Part shown: piece by piece, positions 17,409-27,000 of the stretch
How the letters are laid out: each line of letters starts with the position of its first letter
How positions within the stretch are numbered: position 1 is the first letter of the stretch
Assembly (NCBI RefSeq): GCF_000719705.1
Contig: NZ_JOHO01000027.1
Span: 1-64,000 of the forward strand
From: Streptomyces sp. NRRL S-350
GTDB taxonomy: Bacteria > Actinomycetota > Actinomycetes > Streptomycetales > Streptomycetaceae
DNA: 64,000 nt
Reading direction: 5' to 3'
Made by a program: the position numbers and the translations under genes
Notes under the pieces: generated by a model
Told to the model about the DNA's origin: nothing
What the model saw: the letters and a program-made list of their open reading frames with translations, nothing else
The model's database searches: none

Positions 17409-18545
17409 ATGGCCGTCAGATACATCAGAGTCACCCCCACGGTCGACCTGTTCGCACCGGTCACCCGGGCGTTCGGCGACATCGCCGTGATCGGCAAGGT
17501 CACCACTCCGGCGACGCCTCCCGCAGATCTGCTGGGCGTCGAGGTGCCGGCCGTGTTCACGGACCCGGGTGAGGCCGCCCGTCGGGCCCCCGGTCCCCTC
17601 GGCACGTCGATCGGCCTCGCCTTCGCCCAGTCGCCGGGCCCCACCACGGTGTGGGGCGTCCGGGTGGACTCCGGCAGCCCGGACTACGACGGGGCCCTCG
17701 CCGCGGTGGCCGGGCTAGACGTCCAGTTCGTGGTGCTGGCCGACCTGCCGCTGGACGCGACGTCCGCGGCGGCGGCGGGGCCGATCGGCAAGCTGGCGGC
17801 CCATGTGGACACGGTCTCGGGGACGGGAGGTGACGGCAAGGAGCGGATGGGCGTGGCGATGCTGGCCAAGGGGGTCTCCGACCCGACCGTCGTCTCGGGG
17901 GCGCTGGCCACCGACCGGATGGTGTACATCGCGCACAAGAGCGACGAGGACGCCGCCGCGGCGGTGACCGGCGCGATCGCCGGCTATCCGCCGCACATCT
18001 CGATGTTGCTGAAGCAGGTCCTGATCACCAGCCCGTCCTTCACCCCGACGGAGATCCAGACGATCAACGGGGAGGAGAGCCAGGAGGGCCCGCTGCCCGC
18101 GGGCCCGGCGGGCCATGGCGTCAACTGGCTCAGTTCCCCGTCGCTGATCCCCGGTCAGGGCGTCTACCTCGGCGAGGGCTACACGGGCAATCCGGCGGGG
18201 AAGAAGTTCATCGACGTCGTCCGGACGCTCGACGACGTCTCTTTCCGGCTCAAGGCCCAGATGATCAAGACCATCGGCAACCTGCGGATCAGTCGGTCCG
18301 GGCTGCGCGCCCTGATCGGGCAGATGGAGTCGGTGCTCGATCCCCTGCAGCAGGCCGAGGTGATCGACTCGTACACCGTCGTCCTCCCGCTGCTCGCCCT
18401 GCTGGACAAGGACCCGGCGACGCTGACGCCCTCGCAGGGGGCGCAGATCACCAACGCGCACTCCCAGCGGGTGGTCGAGGCCCTGGTCACGGTCGAGTAC
18501 GCGGCCGCGGTGCACCGGCTCGACATCACGCTGAAGTTCCAGTAG
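17409..18545 (+). CDS. Contractile tail sheath protein (short form)
   Basis: A 378-aa protein beginning MAVRYIRVTPTVDLF, with GGAGG 7 nt before the ATG. The mixed alpha/beta core and the C-terminal domain (GKKFIDVVRTLDDVSFRLKAQMIKTIG... SYTVVLP ... VVEALVTVEYAAAVHRLDITLKF) match the pattern of tail sheath C-termini, where the final strand interlocks neighbouring subunits. At 378 aa it is at the short end for sheaths (myophage and eCIS sheaths are commonly 350-600 aa). It would polymerise around the tube encoded next and contract to drive it into a target. Confidence 0.8.
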   Translation: MAVRYIRVTPTVDLFAPVTRAFGDIAVIGKVTTPATPPADLLGVEVPAVFTDPGEAARRAPGPLGTSIGLAFAQSPGPTTVWGVRVDSGSPDYDGALAAVAGLDVQFVVLADLPLDATSAAAAGPIGKLAAHVDTVSGTGGDGKERMGVAMLAKGVSDPTVVSGALATDRMVYIAHKSDEDAAAAVTGAIAGYPPHISMLLKQVLITSPSFTPTEIQTINGEESQEGPLPAGPAGHGVNWLSSPSLIPGQGVYLGEGYTGNPAGKKFIDVVRTLDDVSFRLKAQMIKTIGNLRISRSGLRALIGQMESVLDPLQQAEVIDSYTVVLPLLALLDKDPATLTPSQGAQITNAHSQRVVEALVTVEYAAAVHRLDITLKFQ

Positions 18546-18590
18546 CCCGCAGCGGGCCCCGTAGAGGACGCAGAGGAGGAGAGGACCGCC

Positions 18591-18983
18591 ATGGCCGACT
18601 GGAACACCAGGCTGGAGGTCAAGCTCGGCGACGCCACCATCACGCCGATCTCGACCTTCACCCCGACGTTCAACGTGCCCCACACCGTGATCCACAGCAT
18701 CGAGGCGGACAACGTCGGCTACGTCCGTCAGCCGTTCACCTTCACCTTCACCATGGGTGTGCCGGCGGTGGCGTCCGCGGTCGCGGACCTGACCGAACTG
18801 GCGACCAACGGAAAGGAGTTCTCGATCGCGGTCGCCGAGAAGAAGGGCACCGACTGGGCCTTCAAGTCGATCAAGTTCGCGCGCTGCGTCGTCACCTCGG
18901 CCAGCCCCAGCAACGTCGTCATCGACGGCGTGCCGCAGGCGAGCTTCAACTGCCTGGCACTGTCCGTGGGGCTGGAGGCGTGA
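18591..18983 (+). CDS. Tail tube protein
   Basis: A 130-aa protein whose start follows AGGAGGAGAGGA. It is beta-rich (RLEVKLGDATITPISTFTPTF; FTFTFTMGVPAVASAVADLTELA; FKSIKFARCVVTSASPSNVVIDG), consistent with the gp19/Hcp-type tube fold, which is usually 130-170 aa. Only one tube gene is present, unlike eCIS loci that often carry several. It sits directly after the sheath gene. Confidence 0.72.
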   Translation: MADWNTRLEVKLGDATITPISTFTPTFNVPHTVIHSIEADNVGYVRQPFTFTFTMGVPAVASAVADLTELATNGKEFSIAVAEKKGTDWAFKSIKFARCVVTSASPSNVVIDGVPQASFNCLALSVGLEA

Positions 18984-18986
18984 TCC

Positions 18987-19262
18987 GTGGGCGGTGACGA
19001 AGGGCAGGTCGTGCTGCCGGCCTTCGACGGCGGCGGGCGGGTCGAACGGACCGGCATCGCGCTGGTGCACGAGGGCGAGTACGTCGTCCCGGCGGTGTCC
19101 GCCGAGGCGGTCCTGGCCCCGGCCGGTGACGGCGGGACGACGATCAACTTCCACTTCCCGGTGGAGGTCCGGGTGGTCGGCGAGCTCGGCGACGACCACG
19201 TCCAGCAGGTCGCGGCGTACGTCTTCGGCGAGTTCGAGCGTGAGCTGACGAGTCGGCTGTGA
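18987..19262 (+). CDS. Small protein resembling the tail of a tape-measure protein
   Basis: A 91-aa protein from the GTG at 18987, 3 nt after the tube stop. The segment GIALVHEGEYVVPA is the kind of phrase found near the C-terminus of phage tape-measure proteins, followed by a beta hairpin (TTINFHFPVEVRVVGEL) and an amphipathic helix. It is far too short to measure a tail. It may be a reduced tape measure or a tube-initiation factor; family assignment is uncertain. Confidence 0.6.
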   Translation: MGGDEGQVVLPAFDGGGRVERTGIALVHEGEYVVPAVSAEAVLAPAGDGGTTINFHFPVEVRVVGELGDDHVQQVAAYVFGEFERELTSRL

Positions 19263-19765
19263 GCGGGCCGAACGTTCCGGTGCTGGTGGGCGCGGTCCCG
19301 CTGCTGTACGTGCAGTCGATGACGATCAGCGAGGGCTACCGGGTCGAGCGGATCGCCGGGGGCCGCTTCTCCCAGCTCACCCAGCCCACCACCAAGACCA
19401 TCGGCATCGAGGCGATGCTGATCGGGCCGGAGCGCCTGCTGCTGAAGAAGGCCCTGGAGGTCATGGCGCTGACGTCGCGCCTGCTGGTCTCCACCGCCGC
19501 GCCGCTGCTGGCCGTGGCCGGCATTCCCGTGGTGTCCGGCTTCACGATCAGCCTGGACATGCAGATCACCGATCTGCGGTTCACCCAGAACGTGCAGAAG
19601 CGGGAGGCCCTCGACGTCAGCCTGACCCTGCAACAGGTGCCGAGGGCGGCGATCACCGCCGCCCTCGGCGAGGTCGCCGACCTCGCCCTGGCCGTGGCGA
19701 CGGCCGCGCTGCCGAGCGGGCCGCCGCCGAACCCCATTCCCCGTACGCCGCGCGACCCGATGTGA
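19259..19765 (+). CDS. Baseplate/tube-initiation protein (putative)
   Basis: A 168-aa protein whose GTG start overlaps the preceding stop. After a short N-terminus, YVQSMTISEGYRVERI and GFTISLDMQITDLRFTQNVQKREALDVSLTLQQV recall small phage baseplate proteins located between the tube and the hub. The C-terminus is proline-rich (PSGPPPNPIPRTPRDPM). Its order in the operon (tube, this, plug, hub) supports a hub-side baseplate role. Confidence 0.6.
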   Translation: MSGPNVPVLVGAVPLLYVQSMTISEGYRVERIAGGRFSQLTQPTTKTIGIEAMLIGPERLLLKKALEVMALTSRLLVSTAAPLLAVAGIPVVSGFTISLDMQITDLRFTQNVQKREALDVSLTLQQVPRAAITAALGEVADLALAVATAALPSGPPPNPIPRTPRDPM

Positions 19766-19776
19766 CTGGAGGCACT

Positions 19777-20148
19777 GTGGCAACGCCGGGCTACCTCCGC
19801 CTGCCGATCGAGCCCGCCGAGGGCTTCCCGCAGGCGTTCCGCCTCCAACTGGGATCCGTCGTCTACCAGTTCCACCTGTACGTGAACGTCGCCGAGGACC
19901 TGCTGGCCACCGCACCGGGTGACGCCGTCCTGGACCTGCCCGCGGCCGGCGCGTTCGTCGTGCTGCGGGTCGCCCGGGAGGAGGCCTCCGGTCCGCGGAC
20001 GATCCTGCGCCGCAAGCTCGTCCCGGGGGTCGAGTACCGCGCCGCCGAGCTCTCGCTGACCTTCCCGACCATGCGGGTGGCCCGCCGGAACCTCAACGGC
20101 GTCGGGGAGTTCGGCTCCGAGATGGTGGGCGGGGTGGCGTTCGGGTGA
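19777..20148 (+). CDS. Baseplate plug-like protein (DUF6983-type)
   Basis: A 123-aa protein. The GTG at 19777 is chosen over the overlapping GTG at 19762 because TGGAGG (19767-19772) precedes it. LRLPIEPAEGFPQAFRLQLGSVVYQFHLYVN followed by a strand-rich body matches the compact beta-barrel pattern of phage baseplate-plug proteins. Its stop overlaps the hub start (GTGA). It probably caps the tube at the baseplate until firing. Confidence 0.65.
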   Translation: MATPGYLRLPIEPAEGFPQAFRLQLGSVVYQFHLYVNVAEDLLATAPGDAVLDLPAAGAFVVLRVAREEASGPRTILRRKLVPGVEYRAAELSLTFPTMRVARRNLNGVGEFGSEMVGGVAFG

Positions 20149-21872
20149 GCCTGGTCATCTGGTACCGGGTCGTGATCGACGAGCTCCAGCCCTCGGGCGG
20201 CCTGCTCTCGGCGGCGGCCTCGCTGGTCGGTGCCGGACTCCCGGTGACCGTCTCCAACGACCTGCTGGGCGGCTCGCTCATCCTGGACGCCGAGATCACG
20301 GTCACCATGACGGAAGGCGCCTCCGCCGACACCTTCCAGCTCACCCTGGTCAACCTGCCGGACCCGACGGTGGAGCTGATCCGGGCGAAGGTCACCACCG
20401 GTCCGCTGCAGGTCCTGATCCACCTCGGCTACTTCGACGAGCCCGCCACCACCCTGAGCGCCAAGCCCGTCCTGCAGGGGCGCCTCACCGCGATCAACAG
20501 CAGCGTGGACCAGGACGGCTCCTCCCGAACGGTGCTCACCGGGCAGGAGGAGGGCGGGTACCTGCTGCGCCGGACCGCCGTCGCCAAGAGCACCGCCCCG
20601 GCCACCGACGTGACCGAGTTCGCGCGCACGGTCGCCGCGCAGGCCGGCGTCCAGCTGGCCGCCGGCTCCGCGCTGACCGGCAAGCTCACCAACTACACGG
20701 CCGGCGGCGGCTCCGCCCTGGACGTCCTGCGCGACCTGGCCGACAAGGCGGACGTCCCCCTCGTGGTGCGGGACAAGACGGTGTACCTCGGCCCGGCCGT
20801 CGGCGACCCGGCCGACCGCGCACCGGTCGCCTTCGACCCGGACGGCAACCTCGTCTCGCTCGACCAGAGCCGCACCGAGGACGCCGGCGCACGCTCCGCA
20901 CCGAGCTCGCCGACACCCGCGCAGGATCCCGCATCGCCCACCTCCCAGAGCGTCCCGATGAGGGCGTCGGTCCGCCTCGTGGCGCTCGGGCACCCCGGTC
21001 TGCGGGTCGGCCAGGTCGCCTCGGTCACCGGGGTCAACGGCGTCCCCGACCGGACCATGCGCATCACCGCCGTCACCCACCGGTTCGGCACCCGCTCCGG
21101 GTACGTCGCCGACGTGGCACTGGTGGTCGCCGAGCGGGGCAGGCGCGCCCAGCTCGGCGGCGGCGTGCAGGGCGTCGTGGACCGCTGGCGGGACGTGGTC
21201 GACCGCCAGCAGCGGGAACGCCCGGCGATCGACGTCGGCGAGATCAGCGGCTACGCCCCGGGCAAGGAGGGCAAGCACCTGGCCTCGCTCCACTACGGCC
21301 AGTCGCCCTCGGCCGAGATCGTCGCGCCGAGCGTCGCGTCCCCGGTCGACACCACGGTGGACCTGCACGACAAGCCGATCGTCTCCCCCTTCGCGTTCCA
21401 CAACTGCGGGCTGATCACCCCGGTCTACCCCAGGATGCGGGCCGTCCTGGCCCACAACGGGGGCCTGGTCAACGACGCGGTGGTGACCGGGTTCGTCTGG
21501 CCGGAGAACCCCGCCCAGGCGCACCCGCCCAACGAGGTCGGCGACTACTGGCTCGCGCTGCCCACCGAGCTCGGCCAGGACGGCCTGCCGACCGGCAAGG
21601 GCGCCAACGACCTGACCGACCGCAGCGGCCACCGGGTGGTACAGGCCGCAGGACTGCGCCTGCAGGTGGGGGCCGACCAGCTGCCGGCTCTCGGCACCCG
21701 GCCGAAGCCCCCGACCGACAGCACGATCACCATCGAGCACCAGAGCGGGACGAAGATCACCGTGGACAAGGACGGCAACGTCGGCATCACCACCACCGCC
21801 TCCGCCTCGCTGAAGCTCAGCAACGGACAGGTGACGCTCGCCCTCGACGGCCCTTCGGTGAAGGTGAGCTGA
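20145..21872 (+). CDS. gpD/VgrG-like hub and spike protein
   Basis: A 575-aa fusion. Residues ~1-235 resemble the gp27/gpD hub (GSLILDAEITVTMTEGASADTFQLTL; TLSAKPVLQGRLTAINSSVDQDG; ALDVLRDLADKADVPLVVRDKTVYLG). A Ser/Pro linker follows at ~262-280. From ~360 comes an OB-fold gp5-like part (IDVGEISGYAPGKEGKHLASL; PVYPRMRAVLAHNG; FVWPENPAQAHPPNEVGDYWL). The last ~50 residues carry alternating hydrophobic repeats of a spike beta-helix (ITIEHQSGTKITVDKDGNVGI). A trimer would plug the tube and carry the PAAR-like tip encoded next. Confidence 0.85.
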   Translation: MSLVIWYRVVIDELQPSGGLLSAAASLVGAGLPVTVSNDLLGGSLILDAEITVTMTEGASADTFQLTLVNLPDPTVELIRAKVTTGPLQVLIHLGYFDEPATTLSAKPVLQGRLTAINSSVDQDGSSRTVLTGQEEGGYLLRRTAVAKSTAPATDVTEFARTVAAQAGVQLAAGSALTGKLTNYTAGGGSALDVLRDLADKADVPLVVRDKTVYLGPAVGDPADRAPVAFDPDGNLVSLDQSRTEDAGARSAPSSPTPAQDPASPTSQSVPMRASVRLVALGHPGLRVGQVASVTGVNGVPDRTMRITAVTHRFGTRSGYVADVALVVAERGRRAQLGGGVQGVVDRWRDVVDRQQRERPAIDVGEISGYAPGKEGKHLASLHYGQSPSAEIVAPSVASPVDTTVDLHDKPIVSPFAFHNCGLITPVYPRMRAVLAHNGGLVNDAVVTGFVWPENPAQAHPPNEVGDYWLALPTELGQDGLPTGKGANDLTDRSGHRVVQAAGLRLQVGADQLPALGTRPKPPTDSTITIEHQSGTKITVDKDGNVGITTTASASLKLSNGQVTLALDGPSVKVS

Positions 21873-22216
21873 TGCCCCACGTGCTCACCACCGCATCCGT
21901 CCTCCAGTGCATCCACGGCGGGCGGCTGACCGTGCCGGCCGGCGGCACCGCACTCACCGTCGACGACCGGCCGGTGCTGCTCGAGGGCGACCTCGCCGGT
22001 GCGACCGTGACCGGCTGCACCAACACCAACGCGGCCGCCGGCCAGACCCCCTGCCTCACCGTCACCGCCGTCCTCGCCGGGCTCAGCACCAACCTCACCG
22101 TCGGCGGCCGGCCGGTGCTGCTGGAGACCGCGCAGGGCCTCACCAACGCGACTCCGCCCGCACCCGTCATGTGGCAGGTCGCCTCGGCCGGCCAGACCAA
22201 GCTGACGGCCCAGTAG
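21872..22216 (+). CDS. PAAR-like spike-tip protein
   Basis: A 114-aa protein whose ATG overlaps the hub stop. Three cysteines and one histidine (Cys13, His15, Cys49, Cys61) could bind a metal ion at the point. The repeated beta turns (GGRLTVPAGGTALTVDDRPVLLEGD and GLSTNLTVGGRPVLLET) fit the small conical PAAR fold, and the two copies of the RPVLLE phrase show internal symmetry. It would sharpen the hub spike. Confidence 0.75.
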   Translation: MPHVLTTASVLQCIHGGRLTVPAGGTALTVDDRPVLLEGDLAGATVTGCTNTNAAAGQTPCLTVTAVLAGLSTNLTVGGRPVLLETAQGLTNATPPAPVMWQVASAGQTKLTAQ

Positions 22217-22239
22217 CCGCCGGACCGAGGAGGATGGAC

Positions 22240-22635
22240 ATGAAGGACGGACCGTTCGGCCGCAGCCTGCTGCTGCTCGACGGCGACCTGGTGGTGCGGG
22301 ACGGCCGACTGGCCGAGGTGGCCGGCGTGGACAACCTGCTGCAGGCCCTGGAGCTGCGGGTGCTCACCCCGTACGGCTCGGACGAGTTCAACGTCAGTTA
22401 CGGACTGGACGTCACCGAGGCGTTCACCCGGGCCCACTCGGCCCGGTCGGTCCGGGAGGTGCTGAAGCTGAACCTGGTCCGCACGCTGGTGACGGATCCG
22501 CGGGTGGTGGACGTCCGGCAGATCACGTTCGACGAGTCGGACGAGGCGCGGCACCTGCGGAACCAGTCGGTCCGGGTCGAGCTGGACACCGTGGCGGAAC
22601 AGCCCGCCACCCTCGTCGTCACCCTGGGGGTCTGA
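22240..22635 (+). CDS. GpW/Gp25-family baseplate wedge protein
   Basis: A 131-aa protein. The ATG at 22240 is preferred over 22234 because GAGGAGG (22227-22233) would abut the earlier one. The core (VDNLLQALELRVLTPYGSDEFNVSYGLDV... REVLKLNLVRTLVTDPRVVDVRQITFDE) has the layout of gp25/gpW: a helical centre around a two-strand wedge with conserved L-T-P-x-G. Gp25 connects the baseplate to the sheath and starts sheath polymerisation. Confidence 0.82.
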   Translation: MKDGPFGRSLLLLDGDLVVRDGRLAEVAGVDNLLQALELRVLTPYGSDEFNVSYGLDVTEAFTRAHSARSVREVLKLNLVRTLVTDPRVVDVRQITFDESDEARHLRNQSVRVELDTVAEQPATLVVTLGV

Positions 22636-22640
22636 GCGCG

Positions 22641-24014
22641 ATGACCGACTACGGCGTCACCGAGGAGGGCTTCGTCCTCAAGCCCTTCGACGTCCTCCTG
22701 CGGGAGGCCGTCGAGCGGGTCAGGGCCGTCCTGGGGGTCGACCTGTCCGGCAGGGACGGCAAGGGCGGAGACGACGGACAGATCGACCTGACCAGCACCA
22801 GTCCGGTCCGCAAACTCCTGGAGGTGGCCGCGCACGAGGACGCCGAGCTGTGGAAGCGGATGGAGGACCTCTACTACGCCAACTTCGTCTCCACCGCGTT
22901 CGGTGACGCCCTGGACCTGCTCGGTGACGACGTCGGCCTCGCCCGACGGAACCTGTTCAGTACGGGCACCGTCCGGTTCACCCTCGCCGGAGCTGCCCTC
23001 GGACGGATCTACACCGTGCCCGAGGGCACGATCGTGACCACGACGGACTCCCCGCCGAAGGCCTTCGCCACCACCGCAGCGGCCCGGCTGAGCGCCGCGG
23101 CCGGCACCGCCGACGTCGGCGTCGTCGCCGTCGGACGGGGACACGACCAGGACGTCGGCAAGGACCTGATCACCGTGGTCGACCCGGCCTGGCAGGCGGT
23201 GTACCTCGCCGACTTCGCCCCGGCGACCCTGACGGTGACCAACCCGGACGTGACCACCGGCGGCCTGGACACCGAATCCGACCAGGACTACCGCGCCCGC
23301 CTCAGCGGCCTCGCCCGCAGCATCTGGACCCTGGACAGCGTCCGCCAGGCCGTCCTGGACGTGGACGGGGTCATCGACGTCGCGACCTCCGACCCGCTCG
23401 GCGGAGTGGACGTGTCGCAGAGCTACTTCGGTCAGTTCGACTTCGACCAGCGGCTCTTCAACTCCGAGCGGCACATCGGCGAACCGTACTTCTTCGACGT
23501 GCTGGTCGCGCACGACTTCCGGTGGCCCTGGCGGACCCCGGCCCCCGTGCCGGGACAGGCCGCGCCGAGCGTGACCGGGGTGTACGAGCGGGTCTCGGCG
23601 GCGGTCGACCGGGTCCGCCCGGTCGGGGTGCACGCCAACATCGTCGAGGCCGACCACATCGACGTCGGGGTGCGGGCGAGGGTCACCGTGGAGACCGGCT
23701 ACGACACGGCCGCGCTGCGGGCCGCGATCCTCCAGCGGCTGGCGATCGAGACCGGCGGCCCGCGGCTGGGCGGCGTGATCCGCTACTCGCAGGTCATGTG
23801 CGCCTTCGCCGAGCAGTCCGGCGTGGTGGACGTCCAGCAGCTGCACCTGCGACGCCTGCCGCCCGCGTTCGGCCGGATCACCTTCGGCGCGGTGCCGCAA
23901 CAGAGCGGGGTGGTCGAGGCGGCGGTCGGGGAGAACCTGGTGATGGGGCCGACCGAGATGGCGGTGTTCCGGCCGGACGGGTTGCTCGTCGACGTCACGG
24001 TGGTGGTCCGGTGA
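22641..24014 (+). CDS. Baseplate J-like protein
   Basis: A 457-aa wedge protein. A gpJ-type N-terminal helix (PVRKLLEVAAHEDAELWKRMEDLYYANFVSTA), the FATTAAARLSA beta region, the diagnostic GGLDTESDQDYRARL motif, and the repeated SVRQAVLDVDGVIDV domain typical of Baseplate_J are all visible. The C-terminal part adds a gp6-like YDTAALRAAILQRLAIET repeat. It forms the baseplate wedge with gp25. It starts 5 nt after gp25 and its stop overlaps the next start (GTGA). Confidence 0.9.
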   Translation: MTDYGVTEEGFVLKPFDVLLREAVERVRAVLGVDLSGRDGKGGDDGQIDLTSTSPVRKLLEVAAHEDAELWKRMEDLYYANFVSTAFGDALDLLGDDVGLARRNLFSTGTVRFTLAGAALGRIYTVPEGTIVTTTDSPPKAFATTAAARLSAAAGTADVGVVAVGRGHDQDVGKDLITVVDPAWQAVYLADFAPATLTVTNPDVTTGGLDTESDQDYRARLSGLARSIWTLDSVRQAVLDVDGVIDVATSDPLGGVDVSQSYFGQFDFDQRLFNSERHIGEPYFFDVLVAHDFRWPWRTPAPVPGQAAPSVTGVYERVSAAVDRVRPVGVHANIVEADHIDVGVRARVTVETGYDTAALRAAILQRLAIETGGPRLGGVIRYSQVMCAFAEQSGVVDVQQLHLRRLPPAFGRITFGAVPQQSGVVEAAVGENLVMGPTEMAVFRPDGLLVDVTVVVR

Positions 24015-27000
24015 GCACGCTGTCGGCCGTGCGGATGGCCCGCCACCTGACGGCGCCCTTCGGGCGAGGAGCGGACTCGCTCGCCCTGACGCTGCTTCCG
24101 GGGGCCGACACCGGCTCCGCGTCGATCGCACCGTACGACTTCGCGGACCACCGGGCGACGTACGGGCACACCGCCGACCCCGCCTACGTGCTGACCCTCC
24201 TGACGGACTGCGACCAGGACACCTCGGTCGCCCTCACCGTCGACCAGCCCGGCAGCAGCTTCCACCCTGCCGTCGTCGGCGTCCCGGCCGGGACCAGGGC
24301 CGGGACGTCCTACGTGGTGCCGCTGCCGTCCGGCGCCACCGAGGCCGCCCGGCTGGCCACCCTGACGGCGAACCCGCCGCCGTCCGGCGTCACCGCGGCC
24401 GGCCGCTGGGCGCTCACGGCCCTGCTGGGCACCACCGCGAAGCTGCTGTGGGCGATCGGTGCCGAACGCGACCAGCTGCGCCACCACCTCGAACGGACCG
24501 TGGCGCAGCGTCACCTGGAGACCGCGACCGGCGCGAGTCTGGACCTGATCGGCAGCGACCTCGGGGTGCCGCGCTTCCCGCCGCTTCCGTACGGCTTCGA
24601 CCCGGCCACCGTGGCGCTGTACCACCTGGACGAGGACCCGCGCACGACGGCGCAGGCGGAGGACCTGACCGCCCGCTACCCGGGCCGCAACGACCACCGC
24701 GGCACGATCACCGGCCCGGTCGTCCAGGGCGTCGGCAGGTTCGGGCAGGCGTTCGCCTTCACCGGTGACGGCGCACTGGTCACCGCGGCGACCAGCCCGG
24801 ACTTCGACATCCCGGTGGACGGCGGGGCGACCGTCGAGTGCTTCGTGCGCCCCGACCCGGGCCTGGCGGCGGGACTCGTCCTGGCCCGGCACCCCGACCC
24901 GACGACGCCCCAGCCGGGGTGGGTGCTGGAGATCGGCGTGTTCGGGCGCGCCCAGCCGGGCAACGTGCGGTTCGCCATCGGCGACGGCACCACCACGGTC
25001 GAGCTGTTCGCCGACCTCTCCCTGCCCACCGACCGGTTCAGCCACCTCGCCGCCGTGCTCGACCGGACGACCGGCCACCTCGGCCTGTGGGTCGACGGAG
25101 TGCTCCGGGACCGGAAGCCGGACGGCGGACTCGGCGCCGTCCGCAACACAGCGGACCTGCGGATCGGCCCCGGGCACACGGGGTTCCGCGGCATCGTCGA
25201 CGAGGTTCGGCTGTCCTCGGTGGCCCGCGCCGACTTCTTCCCCGCCCTCGGCGAGGGCAACGCGCACTACCGGAACCGGCTGCGCATCTTCCGCCGGTGG
25301 ACGTTGCCCACGCCCGCGAACCTGACCCGGGTCCTCAACGCCACGGTGCGCCCGATCGGGCCGTCCCAGGATCCCGAGGTGAGCGACAACCCGCTCGTGG
25401 TCGACGATGGCAACGGCCGAGTGGTCCGCGGCAGCCGCGCGGTCACCGTCCTCCCGGCCCGGCTCGCGCCCGGGGAACGCATGGCCCGGGACGGCCGCCG
25501 CCGGGTGTCCGAAGCCGACACCGTCGGCACCGTGGCGGACGAACCGCGGTTCGACCCGGTCTACCTGCTCGCCCAGGACAACCCCGCCGTCGACTACCGG
25601 GCACCGGGGCCGCGGGTCCTCGAACCGGGCGAACCGCCACCGGATCCCCGTCTCGTCCAGCTGGTGGTCACCGCCCCGCTCGACCGACTGGTCGCGCTGG
25701 CGGCCGCGGAGGGCGCCGACGGCCGGCTGGGGGTGGAGTCGGCTTTCGATCCGCGCGCCGACGACCTCCGGGCCACCGGCCGCGCGGTGCTGCTCACCCA
25801 CGGCACGGTGGCGACGGACCGGCTGGCCGCCCTCGCCCACCGGGCCGGCTTCGACTACGTCGAGCACCGCGCCGACGCGGACCAGGTGTACGCCGCCTGC
25901 GCCGTCGGGGAGTACCTGGCCCTGGACGCCGCTCCGCCGGGCAGCGGGCCGGCCGATCTGGTGGTCGGGGCGAGCACCGGCGTGCGGCTGACCATCCGAC
26001 CCGCGCTGCCGGTCGGGGCCCTCGCCGACTGGCTCACCATCCCGACCGGCCCGGGCCGGGCCACGCTGACCGACACCTCCGCCACCGGCGCCTTCCTCAC
26101 CGCCACCGCCCCTGGCGACATCACGGTGAAGGTGGAGGTCACCCGGGGCAGCCACACCGTCAGTGCCACCCGCACGCTCCGGGCGGCGCCGGCCGACCTC
26201 GCCGACGGCGCCCGGATCGCCGCCGACGGCACGCTCGGCGCCCCCGTGACGGTGGTCGGCGGCCCCGACCCGGACTTCGACCCGGTGTTCCTGCACCGGC
26301 ACGACGACGCCCGCGCGGCGTACGGGACCGACCCCGATCACCACCTCATGCAGATCGCCGTGGCCGGTCGGCTCGACGCCCTCCTGGACGAGCTGCAGCG
26401 GCGCGGCGTGGCCGGCCCGGTGACGGTGGCCGCCGCTTACGATCCCGCCGGCACCGACCCGCTGGCCCGGCAGGGCCGGGCGCTCACCGTCCGGAGCACC
26501 GGCCTCGACGCCGGTCAACTCGCCGTCGTCGCACACCTGGTGGGCTTCGGGCACGTACAGCGCTCGGGAGCGGACGTGATCCTCCACCACCCGGCGGAAC
26601 CGCTGGTCGCCCTCGCCGGGCCGGACACCGTGACCGAGGGCTCCACCCTCGACCTCACGATCGTGCCGCCGCCCTCCGTGGTCGGTGCCCTCGGGCAACT
26701 GAGCCTGGCCACCGGGGCGTTCGCCGACGGCCGGGCAGCGCTCAACGGCGCGACGGACGAGTCGACGCCGGGCCTGACCGGTGAACAGGCCGGGCCGGTC
26801 TGGGTCCAGGCCGCCTACCTGATGGACGTCGGGCCGGAGCCGGAGACCGCCGAGGTCCCGCCGTACACCTTCAAGGTCCGGCTGCGGCCGGAGCTGGTGG
26901 CGGCGGGGCAGGTCGTTCCCAAGGACAAGTACGACCTGATCATGAACATCCTCAACACCCTGCACCCGGTCGGTGTCGAGGTGCTCACCGGCGCACTCCG

